The position numbers were made by a program, and so were the translations under genes. Positions 47,527-57,945 of a stretch of 64,000 bases of DNA are shown here, piece by piece. Location: the NCBI RefSeq assembly GCF_003987255.1, contig NZ_PIQC01000006.1:62001-126000 (forward strand). The letters are read 5' to 3'. Every line of letters starts with the position of its first letter. Position 1 is the stretch's first letter. The DNA is from Idiomarina ramblicola. GTDB lineage: Bacteria; Pseudomonadota; Gammaproteobacteria; Enterobacterales; Alteromonadaceae. Under the pieces are notes generated by a model that saw nothing but the letters and a program-made list of their open reading frames with translations, was not told the DNA's origin and did not search any database.

Positions 47527-48789
47527 CGGCTCATCACCGATCTGCTTGAATTGCTGAACCGCCATACGAACATCTTGCCCTGACGTTTCCTGATACACCT
47601 GCAGGTCAAACTGAGGCAGTATGGCAAAAAGGTGATCGAAGATATCTGACTGGATGCCTTCGTAGGTTTCCCATGCCGTATCGTTGCTGAAGCAATAGAT
47701 TTCTATTGGCAACCCTTGAGGTCCGGGACTTAGCTGGCGAACCATTAAGGTGAGCCCTTGATGCACATCGGGACGGCTTTTAAGGTACTGTTTGACGTAT
47801 GCGCGAAAAGTACCAATATTGGTGACTTGACGGCTGTTTATGGGGTCCAGGCCTTGTTTCTCCAGCCCTGAGTTCCATTCTGATATGTCTTTTTCTTTTT
47901 GCCCCAGATAGTCGTAAAGTAATGAAAAACGCTTGAGCTTTTCCTTTTGTTCTGCGGATAAGAAATGGATGCTGTTCTGGTCAATGTACAGCGAACGCTT
48001 TATACGCCGTCCGCCGCTTTCCTGCATGCCACGCCAGTTCTTAAAAGACTCGGAGATAAGGCGTTTAGTCGGGATGTTGGTAATGGTTTTATCCCAGTTT
48101 TGTACTCGTACGGTATGCAGTGCAACATCAATGACATCACCGTCAGCATTCAGTTGAGGCATTTCAATCCAGTCGCCTACCCGCAGCATGTCATTAGAGG
48201 AAAGCTGAATACTGGCAACTAACGACAGAATAGTATCCTGGAACACCAGCATGGCCACGGCACCCATCGCTCCAATGCCAGACAGTAAAATAACCGGGGA
48301 ACGGTCCAGCAACGAAGCGATAATGAGGATAGCGGCGACCACATACACCACAATTTTGGCAATTTGCAGGTAACCTTTAATGGGTTTTTCGTGAGCATCT
48401 GGCTGGCGGTTGTAAATTTCGTTAACGCTGGTCATGGCCGCGCTAAATGAGCGTGCCAAAGTCAAAATCAAATAAGCGATACTGATATTGCGTATTATGG
48501 TAGTCGCTATTTCCGGTAAATCGGGTACCAGATAAATACCGGCTGACAAGACTAACGCGGGAACGACTTGAGCTAGTCGGTGCACAATAACGCGTATGCC
48601 AACACCCGGGTCACTGCCTAATTCGGTTTGTGACAGGAGTCTGGAAATACCACGTAGCAAAATATGCTGGGTAATTAATTGGGACAACCAAACCGCAATA
48701 ACAAGAATAATACAGGCGCTAAAGGTATACGCCCAGGGCTGGGTATCAGCCCATGCCTGAAACCACTGCGGATATTCCAGGTTCATCAT
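47521..48789 (-). CDS. Mechanosensitive ion channel, MscS superfamily (YbdG-like)
   Basis: A 422-residue protein with about five membrane helices followed by the MscS pore helix and beta domain: ILLSGIGAMGAVAMLVFQDTILSLVASIQL, then VGDWIEMP and VRVQNWDKTITNIPTKRL. Length and the inserted C-terminal region match E. coli YbdG, a miniconductance channel opened by osmotic downshock. Its start overlaps the stop of the Mpo1-like gene upstream by 4 bp. Confidence 0.9.
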   Translation of the reverse strand: MMNLEYPQWFQAWADTQPWAYTFSACIILVIAVWLSQLITQHILLRGISRLLSQTELGSDPGVGIRVIVHRLAQVVPALVLSAGIYLVPDLPEIATTIIRNISIAYLILTLARSFSAAMTSVNEIYNRQPDAHEKPIKGYLQIAKIVVYVVAAILIIASLLDRSPVILLSGIGAMGAVAMLVFQDTILSLVASIQLSSNDMLRVGDWIEMPQLNADGDVIDVALHTVRVQNWDKTITNIPTKRLISESFKNWRGMQESGGRRIKRSLYIDQNSIHFLSAEQKEKLKRFSLLYDYLGQKEKDISEWNSGLEKQGLDPINSRQVTNIGTFRAYVKQYLKSRPDVHQGLTLMVRQLSPGPQGLPIEIYCFSNDTAWETYEGIQSDIFDHLFAILPQFDLQVYQETSGQDVRMAVQQFKQIGDEPS

Positions 48790-49274
48790 AATTTTTGTTC
48801 CACAGCGGCTTTTAAGTCTTTTCTAAAGCCCAGCATAAAAACCACCTCTGCAACTACAAATAAGGGACCAATGGCCAAACCCATAATGTCATCAACGAAA
48901 GCAGGCTTTCGCCCTTCAAAGTAATGACCAATAAATTGAAATACCCAGCCGACCACGAACAAGCCGATGCTCCAGCTAAGCCACAGGCTGGTGGATAATG
49001 CGGCGATATCGCGGCCCAGAGATAAAGACAACCATAATAGTAAGGTCATGAGCAGCCCAAGCTTGATATCCAGCCGAATATAAAAAATAACAGCGGCTAA
49101 AACGACTAAGCTGGCCGGGGTGATCAGCAGATAATCTAAAGGTAGCGCTGGTCGGGATAAGAGACTAATGATACCAACAACAATCAGAGGAATACCGACA
49201 ATGTGGGTTGCTACATTCTTTCGGTTACGATGATAAGCCGCATATTGTGCTAAGTGATCAACGATGTTCTTCAT
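48786..49274 (-). CDS. Mpo1-like (DUF962) membrane protein
   Basis: A 162-residue protein with about four membrane helices. Family motifs are YAAYHRNRKNVATHIVGIPL near the N-terminus and WVFQFIGHYFEGRKPAFVDD, with conserved His residues. Yeast Mpo1 is an iron-dependent dioxygenase in alpha-oxidation of 2-hydroxy fatty acids; bacterial roles are untested. It is cotranscribed with the MscS-type gene by overlap. Confidence 0.88.
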   Translation of the reverse strand: MKNIVDHLAQYAAYHRNRKNVATHIVGIPLIVVGIISLLSRPALPLDYLLITPASLVVLAAVIFYIRLDIKLGLLMTLLLWLSLSLGRDIAALSTSLWLSWSIGLFVVGWVFQFIGHYFEGRKPAFVDDIMGLAIGPLFVVAEVVFMLGFRKDLKAAVEQKL

Positions 49275-49488
49275 AAGTTTTGCCAGTTGGTGCCTAAATA
49301 GAAGGTTAGATTGCTACTCGTGTCGTTTGATGTCAATGGAATGAGTGGTTCAAATACTGAGAGAAAACCGTCATTCAGATTTGCATTGTGCTACCAAGGT
49401 CGTAGTGCGCCGTTATAAAGTTTCGTGGAAACTGTTCGATAAATAGACATGGTTTGTCGCGGTGTCTGCGCCTTATGGAAACAGAAAA

Positions 49489-51042
49489 ATGTCCACAGTT
49501 GATGTGAAACCACCGTTATTAATAACGGCTTTAGCGATAATTGGCAGTTTAATCGTTACCTCTTTTGTTCCCTGGCCCTGGCTTCAGCTATGTATTCAGT
49601 CTTTGCTGTTTATTAGTTTAAGCTGGTTTTATATTAATTACTTCCGGCGTGCTCTGACTTCTGCTGATGAGTCCGAAGAAGCCGACGTCAGCACAGACCA
49701 TCTTGCCGAAAACTCAGGCAAGAACGCTATTGCTACGGCAGAGCTTAGCTTTGCAATTACCCGCTTTAAAACCGTACTCGCAGACATTGTCGAGCGCCTG
49801 GAAGAAAGCGTTGATAATTCGTCTCGGGTTAGTGAACGCGCGCAAGGTATCGAGACCTTCTCTTCGGAAGTAGCGGTTGCTGCTGAGCAAACCAAGCAAA
49901 TAAGCCGAGAGGGAAGGGAAAAAATAAAGCAGCTGACGCGTGAAATTGATTTGGTTGTGTCAGACAGCCGGGAAAGTGCAGAAGCGGTTAAAGGTTTGCA
50001 GAAAAAAGCCAGCGATATTCGAAAAGTAACTCAGGTTATCGACAGTATTGCCGAACAAACCAATTTGCTGGCGCTTAATGCGTCAATAGAGTCAGCCCGC
50101 GCTGGTGAACATGGCAGAGGTTTCGCCGTGGTTGCCGATGAAGTTCGAACGCTGGCGGGAAGAACATCCGATGCAACGGTAGAAGTCAGTAACCTGGTCG
50201 AAGCGATTCATACGGAAACCACGGCTGCTGTGAAAAATATTGAGCATTTATCGAAGCACATTGAACAGCAGTCTGAGACTACCGCAGGTATTGTTGAGCA
50301 ACTGGCGAGTATTGTGGAGCAAGCGGAAACGGTCGAGCAACAACTGCAGAAAATAACCGCATTAATGGGAGAAAATGCGCATGACCTCTCCCGTAATGGC
50401 GAGCTGTTGCACTCGGTTAATTCAGACCTGTCGGAGCAATATCAACAGCTTGATGATGTGAGTGACCAGGCCGGGCAACTGGAAATGCAGTCTGAGCAAT
50501 TATTTGCGCATTTAGTCGAAAACGATGCCGATGCAGAGCATAGAGTGATTTATAAAGCGGCAACTGATGCGGCACAACAAATTGAGCAGCGCTTAGAGCA
50601 GGCACTTGAACAAGGTGAGCTCAACTCGTCTGAGTTGTTTTCACGACATTATGAGCCAGTTCCGGGAACAGAGCCGGTGAAGTACAAAGCCGCGTATACC
50701 GAATTTTTTGATAATGTACTACCCGCCATTCAGGAACCTATACTGAAGCGTCACGAACATATTGTGTATGCCATCACAACGGACCCGAATGGATACGTTG
50801 CCCGGCACAACGACGCCTTTAATAAGCCGCTAACGGGCGATCCCAAACAGGACCTGGTGGGTAATCGGTCACGGCGGTTATTTAATGATAAAACGGGTGC
50901 ACGTTGCGGAGCCCACACGCAGGCGTTATTGTTACAGACCTATAAGCGCGATACGGGGGAGGTTATGCACGACTTATCGGTACCTGTCTATGTTAACGGC
51001 AAACATTGGGGCGGTTTCCGTATCGGCTACAAACCTCTGTAA
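49489..51042 (+). CDS. Methyl-accepting chemotaxis protein with C-terminal sensor domain
   Basis: A 517-residue chemoreceptor with two close N-terminal membrane helices and almost no periplasmic loop. The signalling hairpin ([37 protein letters not shown]) comes in the middle. The C-terminal 170 residues carry the sensor-like segment [66 protein letters not shown], seen in other cytoplasmic receptors. The ATG at 49489 has GGAAA upstream; a GTG at 49462 would add 9 residues. Confidence 0.88.
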   Translation: MSTVDVKPPLLITALAIIGSLIVTSFVPWPWLQLCIQSLLFISLSWFYINYFRRALTSADESEEADVSTDHLAENSGKNAIATAELSFAITRFKTVLADIVERLEESVDNSSRVSERAQGIETFSSEVAVAAEQTKQISREGREKIKQLTREIDLVVSDSRESAEAVKGLQKKASDIRKVTQVIDSIAEQTNLLALNASIESARAGEHGRGFAVVADEVRTLAGRTSDATVEVSNLVEAIHTETTAAVKNIEHLSKHIEQQSETTAGIVEQLASIVEQAETVEQQLQKITALMGENAHDLSRNGELLHSVNSDLSEQYQQLDDVSDQAGQLEMQSEQLFAHLVENDADAEHRVIYKAATDAAQQIEQRLEQALEQGELNSSELFSRHYEPVPGTEPVKYKAAYTEFFDNVLPAIQEPILKRHEHIVYAITTDPNGYVARHNDAFNKPLTGDPKQDLVGNRSRRLFNDKTGARCGAHTQALLLQTYKRDTGEVMHDLSVPVYVNGKHWGGFRIGYKPL

Positions 51043-51067
51043 CTGAAAAAATGGACAAGTGAGTTGT

Positions 51068-51628
51068 ATGTCACACGATACCATCGCAATGAATAAAGAG
51101 CGTCAGGATTTAAGTGGACTGGAAGCGGTCTGGTTATTTGGTTATGGGTCACTTATTTATAAAGTTGACTTTCCTTACCTGGAACGTGCGCCGGCTTCTA
51201 TTGAAGGTTGGTCGCGGCGGTTTTGGCAGGGCTCTCACGACCACCGCGGTACACCCGAAGCACCAGGAAGGGTGCTGACATTAATTGAGACACCGGGCGA
51301 AGTTTGTACCGGTATGGCTTATAAAGTGTCACCGGATGTGTTTGAGCACTTAGACCACCGGGAGAAAAACGGCTACTTACGTTTTACAACCGCAATGACG
51401 TTTCGCGATGGTTCTCAGCATGAGGGATTGGTTTACATTGCAACCGAAGAGAATGAAGCGTTTCTTGGCGAGGCTCCGGAGTCTGAAATAGCTCAGCATA
51501 TAGCTTGTGCATCGGGGCCCAGTGGGCCAAATACCGAGTACCTGGTAAAGCTGCAACTGGCGTTACAGCAACTGGGTGTTAATGACCCACACGTTACACA
51601 GATTTATAATGCGTTAGTAAACGACTAA
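51068..51628 (+). CDS. ChaC-like gamma-glutamylcyclotransferase
   Basis: A 186-residue enzyme. The FGYGSLIYKVDF opening, GWSRRFWQGSHDHRGTPEAPGRV and LDHREKNGY (with the catalytic Glu) match ChaC-type enzymes that cleave gamma-glutamyl peptides such as glutathione to 5-oxoproline. Several starts are possible; the ATG at 51068 has AAGTGAG upstream. It follows the chemoreceptor closely and may be cotranscribed. Confidence 0.87.
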   Translation: MSHDTIAMNKERQDLSGLEAVWLFGYGSLIYKVDFPYLERAPASIEGWSRRFWQGSHDHRGTPEAPGRVLTLIETPGEVCTGMAYKVSPDVFEHLDHREKNGYLRFTTAMTFRDGSQHEGLVYIATEENEAFLGEAPESEIAQHIACASGPSGPNTEYLVKLQLALQQLGVNDPHVTQIYNALVND

Positions 51629-51629
51629 T

Positions 51630-53882
51630 TCAATCGCTGATAAAGATATCGTCGGCTGTTTGTGGGAGTTTATAAAGCCGCCCTTGCCAGTAATGACACC
51701 CGAATTCCGTGAGTTTATCTAATTGAGCCTGATTTTCTACGCCAACCGCCTGCACTTCCAAACCCAACTCTGAGGTCATGCGGATAACTGCTCTGACCAA
51801 GCTTTGTGAGCGCTCGTTGGTATCGAGGTCACGGATAAACTCACGTTCAATTTTAATTTTGCTGACCGCCATGGTTTTTAAATGCAGCATACTGCCGATG
51901 CCTTTACCAAAGCGGTCGATGACCAGAGTGATACCTAATTCGTGCAGTTGTTCAATAATATCCAGCGTGTCCGGTAACGGCTCATTCAAGCTACTCTCAC
52001 TTAAATCGAATTCAAATTTTGCCACAAGTTCAGGGGTTTCTTTAACTAACCGACTCATGGTTTGGTAGAGCCGCGGAGATATTTGCTCGGTGGCCAAATT
52101 AATGGCTATTGTGCCCGGAGTGATATTTTGTTGCTGCCATTTATCAACTTGTGCAACGACGTTCTCAATGACCCATATACCCAGGGTGTCTAACAGACCG
52201 TTAGCATCAAACTGGGGTAAAAATTGTATTGGCTGTAAAGTACCAAATTCGGGGTGTTCCCAGCGTAGCAGTGCCTCAACACCCACAACCTGCTTCTCCA
52301 TATTGAGGACTGGCTGATAGACCAGTTGCATCTGTTCGCTCTGGAGAACACTGTGGACATCCTCTTCTAATTGAATGTCATCGTACGACCGGTTTTCCAG
52401 TTCTTGTTTAAAATAACTCTGATTGACGTTTTGTTGGTCTTTGGCTGAGTTCATTGCCAGGTTAGCTTGCGCTAATAGTTTGCTACCATCGTGACCATCC
52501 AGCGGATAGACGCTGGCGCCAATACTGGCTGTTAAACTAAGCTGTTGGTTATCGCTGGTCAGTTCGAAAGGGCGCTCATACGCCTTTTGGATTTGTAAGA
52601 TAATATTCTGAATATCGATATATTCGACGACATGATTCAGAACGACGGCAAACTCATCGCCTCCCAAGTTATATAACTTAGTACCAAAAGGTGTGACTTC
52701 TTTTAGTCTCTGGGTTAGACGCTGTAAGATTTTATCACCAATGTGATGACCGTATTTGTCGTTGACCTGGTGGAAGTGGTCGACATTTATTACTAATACC
52801 GCTGCCAGACGGTCACTGGGTAGTTCATCCAGCAGTTTGGACAAGTCTAATGCCAGTGAGTTGCCGTTAGGTAATCCAGTCAACTCATCAGAAAAAGCTA
52901 ATCGTTGCAGCTGTCGCTGTTGCTGCTTCATTCGGGTTACGTCACTTAACGTAGCGATATACGTCGCTTGCCCGGAAAAGCCTGAAATGGCTTCCCGAAT
53001 TGTCAGAATAGCTGAATAACGTTTTTTGTCAGCATTGCGACCAACAATTAGAATACCTTGGTCATAGGGAAAGTGACTCGCCAGATCGTCGATTTCTGTG
53101 GTGGTCAGCAACTCTTCCAACTTTGAGTTAACACAAAGAGATTCGTTTAATCCGGAAATTTCAGTGAACGGAGCGTCCACGCTGATAACCCTATGATGTT
53201 TATCGAGCAAAGCAATACCTGACAGGACGCCATGTTCCGAGATATTTGGGGCACTGGTATTAGAGTCATCAATATAATCTGTAGAGATATTGGTCCAGGA
53301 ACCCTGAAAGCTAAGAGGGCGTTTGCTCGTGCGGTGTAGTTCATCTCGCACCCAAACGTAATGCCCTTGTTTGTGACGAAAACGATACTCGTAAACAAAC
53401 TGGGTTTCTTCAAAGCCTCTTAACGCTCTCTTCGTCACCATTTGAACATCATTAGGGTGAATATTGTGTAACCACCAATCGGGAGCTTTCACTTCCTCTG
53501 GTGAGTAACCCATAATGCGTTCGCAATTTGGACTCACCCAATCGACGCTAAAGTCTGATCCAACTGCACGGATTTCGTAATGCACGGTTGGGCTATTGGC
53601 AAGGTACCGGTGCAATAACTCGCGCGATTTCCTGAACCTGAGGATCCAAATACGAGCAAAGAAAAATAAAAAGACGGCAGATAAAGCAACAAATCCCCAG
53701 GGTTCCCAGCGAGCTAAAACCTGCTTAACATCATCTTCTATGGTTAAACGAAGAATGACGGCACTGGTTCCCAGCTCCCAAATAATAGCGGCACAAAGAT
53801 AGGCAATCACCAGAATGATTGCTGGGCGATATAAGAATGGTTCGCGCCATTTTTTCTGTGTCGTTAACTTGGTGTCTTTCAT
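51630..53882 (-). CDS. PAS-GGDEF-EAL protein (c-di-GMP turnover)
   Basis: A 750-residue inner membrane protein with two N-terminal helices, a PAS_3 domain (FSVDWVSPNCERIMGYSPEEV), a second PAS-like region, a GGDEF domain with an intact NLGGDEFAVVL site, and a C-terminal EAL domain. The EAL motif itself is present (VEALLRWEHP) and so is the loop Lys (IKIEREF), but DDFG reads DRFGKG, losing a metal-binding Asp, so the phosphodiesterase may be weak or absent. Its ATG shares one base with the stop of the upstream gene. Confidence 0.87.
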   Translation of the reverse strand: MKDTKLTTQKKWREPFLYRPAIILVIAYLCAAIIWELGTSAVILRLTIEDDVKQVLARWEPWGFVALSAVFLFFFARIWILRFRKSRELLHRYLANSPTVHYEIRAVGSDFSVDWVSPNCERIMGYSPEEVKAPDWWLHNIHPNDVQMVTKRALRGFEETQFVYEYRFRHKQGHYVWVRDELHRTSKRPLSFQGSWTNISTDYIDDSNTSAPNISEHGVLSGIALLDKHHRVISVDAPFTEISGLNESLCVNSKLEELLTTTEIDDLASHFPYDQGILIVGRNADKKRYSAILTIREAISGFSGQATYIATLSDVTRMKQQQRQLQRLAFSDELTGLPNGNSLALDLSKLLDELPSDRLAAVLVINVDHFHQVNDKYGHHIGDKILQRLTQRLKEVTPFGTKLYNLGGDEFAVVLNHVVEYIDIQNIILQIQKAYERPFELTSDNQQLSLTASIGASVYPLDGHDGSKLLAQANLAMNSAKDQQNVNQSYFKQELENRSYDDIQLEEDVHSVLQSEQMQLVYQPVLNMEKQVVGVEALLRWEHPEFGTLQPIQFLPQFDANGLLDTLGIWVIENVVAQVDKWQQQNITPGTIAINLATEQISPRLYQTMSRLVKETPELVAKFEFDLSESSLNEPLPDTLDIIEQLHELGITLVIDRFGKGIGSMLHLKTMAVSKIKIEREFIRDLDTNERSQSLVRAVIRMTSELGLEVQAVGVENQAQLDKLTEFGCHYWQGRLYKLPQTADDIFISD

Positions 53883-55573
53883 TATCTTATCCGGGCCCAG
53901 GGTATATCTGCTTTCTTCAATGACTTGCTGAGAATGGAGCCTTGCAGTTCTTCACAGCCAATTTGTTTTAACAACAGCAGTTTCGCTCTATCATTTATGC
54001 CTGTCGCTATAGTTGTTAAGCCACGTGCTCTGGCCATTTTTACCATAGACGCAAGTTCTCGTTTTTTATCGCTGTGTGACGTTGCTTTTTGGACCAGCTC
54101 TTCAGATAACTTTACCGCATCCACGGGGAGCACGAAAAGTGACTGTATGGTTGAGCGTCCTTCACCAAAATGAGCCGCAATGACATTACAGCCAACGCTG
54201 CGTAATCTTTCCAGGTAACGCTTCGATTTGTCTGAGAGTGACATCAAAGCTCGTTCACTGACTTCTATATTAATATTTCGTGCCGGAAATTTCGTTTCCT
54301 GAAGCTCATGAGCCAGTACATTAAGTACGATAGGGTCAACAATATCATTAATGGTAATATTAATAGAAACTCGCACTGTGACTTTTTGTTTATGCCAAAT
54401 TTGAAGATCTTTAAATGTGCGCTGAATCATCCAGGACGTAAATTGCTGGGTGAGCGATGCTTCCTCTATCATGGGCTTGAATTCATCTAAATTCATGTTG
54501 CCCCGCTTCGGGTGAACCCATTTTGCCGACATTTCTAGTACTGAGAAATAACCAGTATTGGTGTTAAGGCGAGGCTGATAATAAAGCTGGATATCATTGT
54601 TCTTCATGGCCTCGCTAAACTGTCGCGAAAAGGTCACTTCTTCAATTTGTTCAATGGCGTCATCACTCTGCTCCAGAAATGAAAATTGCTGCTTCTTCTG
54701 GAATGCATTAAAGGCATGTGACTGAGCCTCATCGAATACTTTTTGGTGATCCTCTTTAAGCTGATCCTTTTTGACCCTGAGTACGCCAGCGGCACTGTCC
54801 ATTTGGTACGAAACGCCGTCAACCACTATGGGCTGCTCTAAAAAGGTTTCAATTTTGTTCTGCAGTTCTTTCGTATTCTTTTCTGCGTCAGCGCTTACGC
54901 CCACTAATTCGTTTTTTGATGTTTGCCCAACATGAACTTGATCGCCAAGTAGCTTTTTAAGCTGTATTGCCATTTGTTTTACCAGCTCATTGGCTTTTTC
55001 CGTTCCCACTTGCTGCTGAATTTTTTCCATATTCTGCAAGCGGAAGTTAAAAATATCGATAAGGTCATCGGGGGCCCCTTCCTTGCTGTGGCCAATCGTC
55101 TTCAACTGCTCCAGTAAAGCATAAATGTTAGGCAAGTCGGTGCCCTGGTATTTGAACTTCGCACTTTGTTCGGCGCCGTTAAGCTCTCTTACCACTCTTG
55201 CGATAATTCCGGCTATGGTTGCTATTAGCGTGTAGGCCAGTAAGCGAAGAACCCAGCCTCCGGCTATTTCGTTGCTACTAATTAATGAATCGGAAAATGA
55301 AAATGGGCTTAGTAATATGCCACACATAAGGCCAGCCAGAGCGCCTATGCGAGGGCCGAGCAATAAGCCGGTTAACATTAAAGGGAAATACAGCAAATGC
55401 TCGAACAGGCTGGGAATTCCGCCTGTCATCTCAATAACCCGAATCAATGTAGCAATGAGGATGGCCAATACAAAGCCAACGAACACCTGTTTTTCGGCAT
55501 TCATCTTGGTAAAGTTTATTAAGCTTTCCTTGCACCAGCTAGCAAAGCTGTATGGATCTTCCGATTTAGGCAT
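53882..55573 (-). CDS. Membrane protein with degenerate GGDEF and EAL domains
   Basis: A 563-residue protein with about four to five N-terminal helices (MASE-like: a FVLAILIATLIRVIEM helix first). The GGDEF region lacks its motif (QTSKNELVGV), the EAL motif reads LEMSAKWVHP and DDFG reads AHFGEG, so both enzyme sites are lost. Such proteins act as c-di-GMP sensors or partners. It is coupled to the PAS-GGDEF-EAL gene, which it may regulate. Confidence 0.83.
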   Translation of the reverse strand: MPKSEDPYSFASWCKESLINFTKMNAEKQVFVGFVLAILIATLIRVIEMTGGIPSLFEHLLYFPLMLTGLLLGPRIGALAGLMCGILLSPFSFSDSLISSNEIAGGWVLRLLAYTLIATIAGIIARVVRELNGAEQSAKFKYQGTDLPNIYALLEQLKTIGHSKEGAPDDLIDIFNFRLQNMEKIQQQVGTEKANELVKQMAIQLKKLLGDQVHVGQTSKNELVGVSADAEKNTKELQNKIETFLEQPIVVDGVSYQMDSAAGVLRVKKDQLKEDHQKVFDEAQSHAFNAFQKKQQFSFLEQSDDAIEQIEEVTFSRQFSEAMKNNDIQLYYQPRLNTNTGYFSVLEMSAKWVHPKRGNMNLDEFKPMIEEASLTQQFTSWMIQRTFKDLQIWHKQKVTVRVSINITINDIVDPIVLNVLAHELQETKFPARNINIEVSERALMSLSDKSKRYLERLRSVGCNVIAAHFGEGRSTIQSLFVLPVDAVKLSEELVQKATSHSDKKRELASMVKMARARGLTTIATGINDRAKLLLLKQIGCEELQGSILSKSLKKADIPWARIR

Positions 55574-55684
55574 TTATTCTTATCAGTTGTGATAAATTAA
55601 GGCGTTAGCTATGTTGAGATTGTTAGTTAATGGTTAGTCTGTCAAGTCTTTAAGTAAAGAATTACCAATGCCAAGGAAGCAATT

Positions 55685-56719
55685 ATGCGTGAATCACTAG
55701 AACGGCGATCATTTTTACTCACTCTGATTATTGTCAGCATCGCCTTTGCCTGGGTATTAATCCCTTTTTGGGGGGCCATTTTCTGGGCTTGCGTAGTCGC
55801 TGTTATTTTTTCGCCGTTGCAACAACGGCTGAAAGATAGGTTTGGCGACAAGCCGAATCGGGCGGCACTGGTCACTTTATTGATTGCATTAGTTATTGTG
55901 GTGATACCGGCTCTGGGCATTGCGTATTCTTTTGTTCAGGAGGGCGTTAGTTTTTACCAGCGGCTGGACGAAGGGAAAATTAATCCGGGCAAACTGTTTG
56001 ATGAAATTCAAACTGCTTTCCCGATTATTAATGATTTACTGACTCAGTTTGATATTAAAGCCAGCGAAGTGAGGGATAAGATATCGTCGGGTGCCGCTAG
56101 TGGCAGTAAGTTTTTAGCTGAAAAGGCGTTAACTTTTGGCCAGAATACTTTTTCTTTTCTTATCGGCCTGGGTTTGATGATTTATCTGACCTTTTTTCTA
56201 CTGCGAGACGGACAGCACTTAATTAATCTCATGGTTAAGGCGCTACCTTTAGGCGATGAGCGGGAACGGAAACTGTTTAGTAAGTTTGCGGGGGTGGCGC
56301 GAGCAACGGTGAAAGGAAACATCGTTGTAGCGATAGTTCAGGGCGCGTTAGGCGGCATTATCTTCGCCTTGCTGGGCATTCCGGGTGCGTTGCTTTGGGG
56401 CGTTGTGATGGCCTTCTTATCATTGATACCGGCCGTGGGAGCTGGTTTAGTGTGGTTGCCAGTGGCTATTTATTTATACGCCACCGGCAGCTGGATAGCG
56501 GGAACCATTCTGGTTGCTTATGGTGCGATTGTGATTGGTTTAGCGGATAATGCCTTACGCCCAATTTTGGTTGGCCGTGATACTAAGCTACCCGATTATC
56601 TGGTGCTGTTTTCGACCTTAGGCGGGATGTCGTTATTTGGCATTACCGGCTTCGTTTTAGGGCCGCTGATTGCCGCCCTGTTTTTAGTATTCTGGGACAT
56701 CTTTATGACCGAATTCTAA
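55685..56719 (+). CDS. AI-2E family transporter (YdiK/PerM type)
   Basis: A 344-residue membrane protein with about seven to eight helices. Family marks are the paired N-terminal helices with IFWACVVAVIFSPLQ, a soluble coiled segment (about 90-160), LIYLTFFLLRDGQHL, and the re-entrant GIPGALLWGVVMAFLSLIPAVGAGLVW and LVGRDTKLPDYLVLFSTLGGM blocks. The transported substrate is not known; most members do not move AI-2. Confidence 0.9.
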   Translation: MRESLERRSFLLTLIIVSIAFAWVLIPFWGAIFWACVVAVIFSPLQQRLKDRFGDKPNRAALVTLLIALVIVVIPALGIAYSFVQEGVSFYQRLDEGKINPGKLFDEIQTAFPIINDLLTQFDIKASEVRDKISSGAASGSKFLAEKALTFGQNTFSFLIGLGLMIYLTFFLLRDGQHLINLMVKALPLGDERERKLFSKFAGVARATVKGNIVVAIVQGALGGIIFALLGIPGALLWGVVMAFLSLIPAVGAGLVWLPVAIYLYATGSWIAGTILVAYGAIVIGLADNALRPILVGRDTKLPDYLVLFSTLGGMSLFGITGFVLGPLIAALFLVFWDIFMTEF

Positions 56720-56746
56720 ATTGTAGAATCTAATCTGGAGTGGGAC

Positions 56747-56770
56747 ACGACCTCTTAAAGCTGAGGTCGT
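56747..56770. terminator. Weak hairpin between convergent genes
   Basis: ACGACCTC and GAGGTCGT pair over 8 bp around TTAAAGCT. There is no T tract on either strand, so its role as terminator is doubtful. It overlaps the cfa stop. Confidence 0.3.
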
Positions 56771-57870
56771 TGATATCCACCAACCTGGCCTTTAGGGGAC
56801 AATACCCATTGCCATAGTTGAATGTCGCGCGCACGGAATGCGCCGGCACAAGACAGCAAGTAATATTTCCAAATACGATAAAACTCGTCGTCAAACTGTG
56901 ACTTGAGTTGCGGCCAGGCGTTATCAAAGTTTTCAAACCAGGCCATTAACGTCTTATCGTAATCTGCCCCAAAGTTGTGCAAGTCCTCACAGACAAACTT
57001 TTCTTCCAACGCATTACCAATTTGTGAAATAGACGGGACTTCTCCGTTGGGGAAAATGTATTTGCTTATCCAGGGGTCAGCGGCGGTATCGCTCACGTTC
57101 TTGCCAATGGTGTGCAGTAAAAACAGACCGTCTTCTTTGGTGCAACGTAAAGCGACATCCATGTAGTCGTCATAGTTTTTCTGACCAACGTGTTCGAACA
57201 TCCCCAGGCTGATGACGCGGTCAAATTGTTCATCAAGGTCGCGGTAGTCTTGCAGTCGGAATTCCACCGGAAGGTCTTTACAGCGTTCTTTTCCGAGCTC
57301 GACCTGTTCTTTTGATATTGTCACGCCAACGCATTCAACGCCGTAATTTTCAGCGGCGTATTGCATGAAACTGCCCCAGCCACAGCCGATATCGAGAATG
57401 CGCATGCCTGGTTTTAGACCCAGCTTCTTACAGCACAGCTCGAGTTTGTTTCTTTGTGCTTCATCGACATCTTTTGCCTTTTCCCAATAGGCACAGGTAT
57501 AAACCATGCGCTCATCGAGCATCGATTGATAAAGATCATTACCCATATCGTAGTGGTGCTGACCAACTTCCCAGGCTTTCGATTTGCTCTGTAAGTTGAA
57601 AATGCGACTTTTTAGCGAATGGAAGATAAGACGTGCGGGGTTAACTTTATCCTGAATACCGGAACGGAGGAGTTTGAAAAAAAACTGGTCGAGCGCTTCG
57701 GCGTCCCACAAACGAGCCATGTAAGATTCACCCAGGCCAAGGTTTCCGCGGGACAATGCTTGGTCAAATACGGTTTGATCATGAACCTGTATATCCCAGG
57801 CTCTGTCGCCGTTAATGCGAATATCTGCTTGAGCTAGAAGCTCTTCAACATACTCTCGTGATGTCGACAT
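56755..57870 (-). CDS. cfa: Cyclopropane-fatty-acyl-phospholipid synthase
   Basis: A 371-residue SAM-dependent enzyme that adds a methylene bridge to unsaturated membrane lipids. The N-terminal domain has NLGLGESYM, and the methyltransferase part has VGQHHYDMGNDLYQSML, YTCAYW, ILDIGCGWGSF and GMFEHVGQKNYDDYM with the active-site Glu. The ATG at 57870 gives the usual family start and length; an earlier in-frame ATG adds 15 residues. Confidence 0.95.
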   Translation of the reverse strand: MSTSREYVEELLAQADIRINGDRAWDIQVHDQTVFDQALSRGNLGLGESYMARLWDAEALDQFFFKLLRSGIQDKVNPARLIFHSLKSRIFNLQSKSKAWEVGQHHYDMGNDLYQSMLDERMVYTCAYWEKAKDVDEAQRNKLELCCKKLGLKPGMRILDIGCGWGSFMQYAAENYGVECVGVTISKEQVELGKERCKDLPVEFRLQDYRDLDEQFDRVISLGMFEHVGQKNYDDYMDVALRCTKEDGLFLLHTIGKNVSDTAADPWISKYIFPNGEVPSISQIGNALEEKFVCEDLHNFGADYDKTLMAWFENFDNAWPQLKSQFDDEFYRIWKYYLLSCAGAFRARDIQLWQWVLSPKGQVGGYQRPQL

Positions 57871-57945
57871 GTTTGTTCGCCCATTCCTGAAAATGATGGC
57901 ATAAAACCGTATCAAGAATGGACGAACCTGGCAATAAAAAGCATT

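Noticed and set aside
56747-56770. Confident terminator between the AI-2E gene and cfa
   Set aside because: An 8-bp stem without a T tract on either strand; listed only at low confidence.
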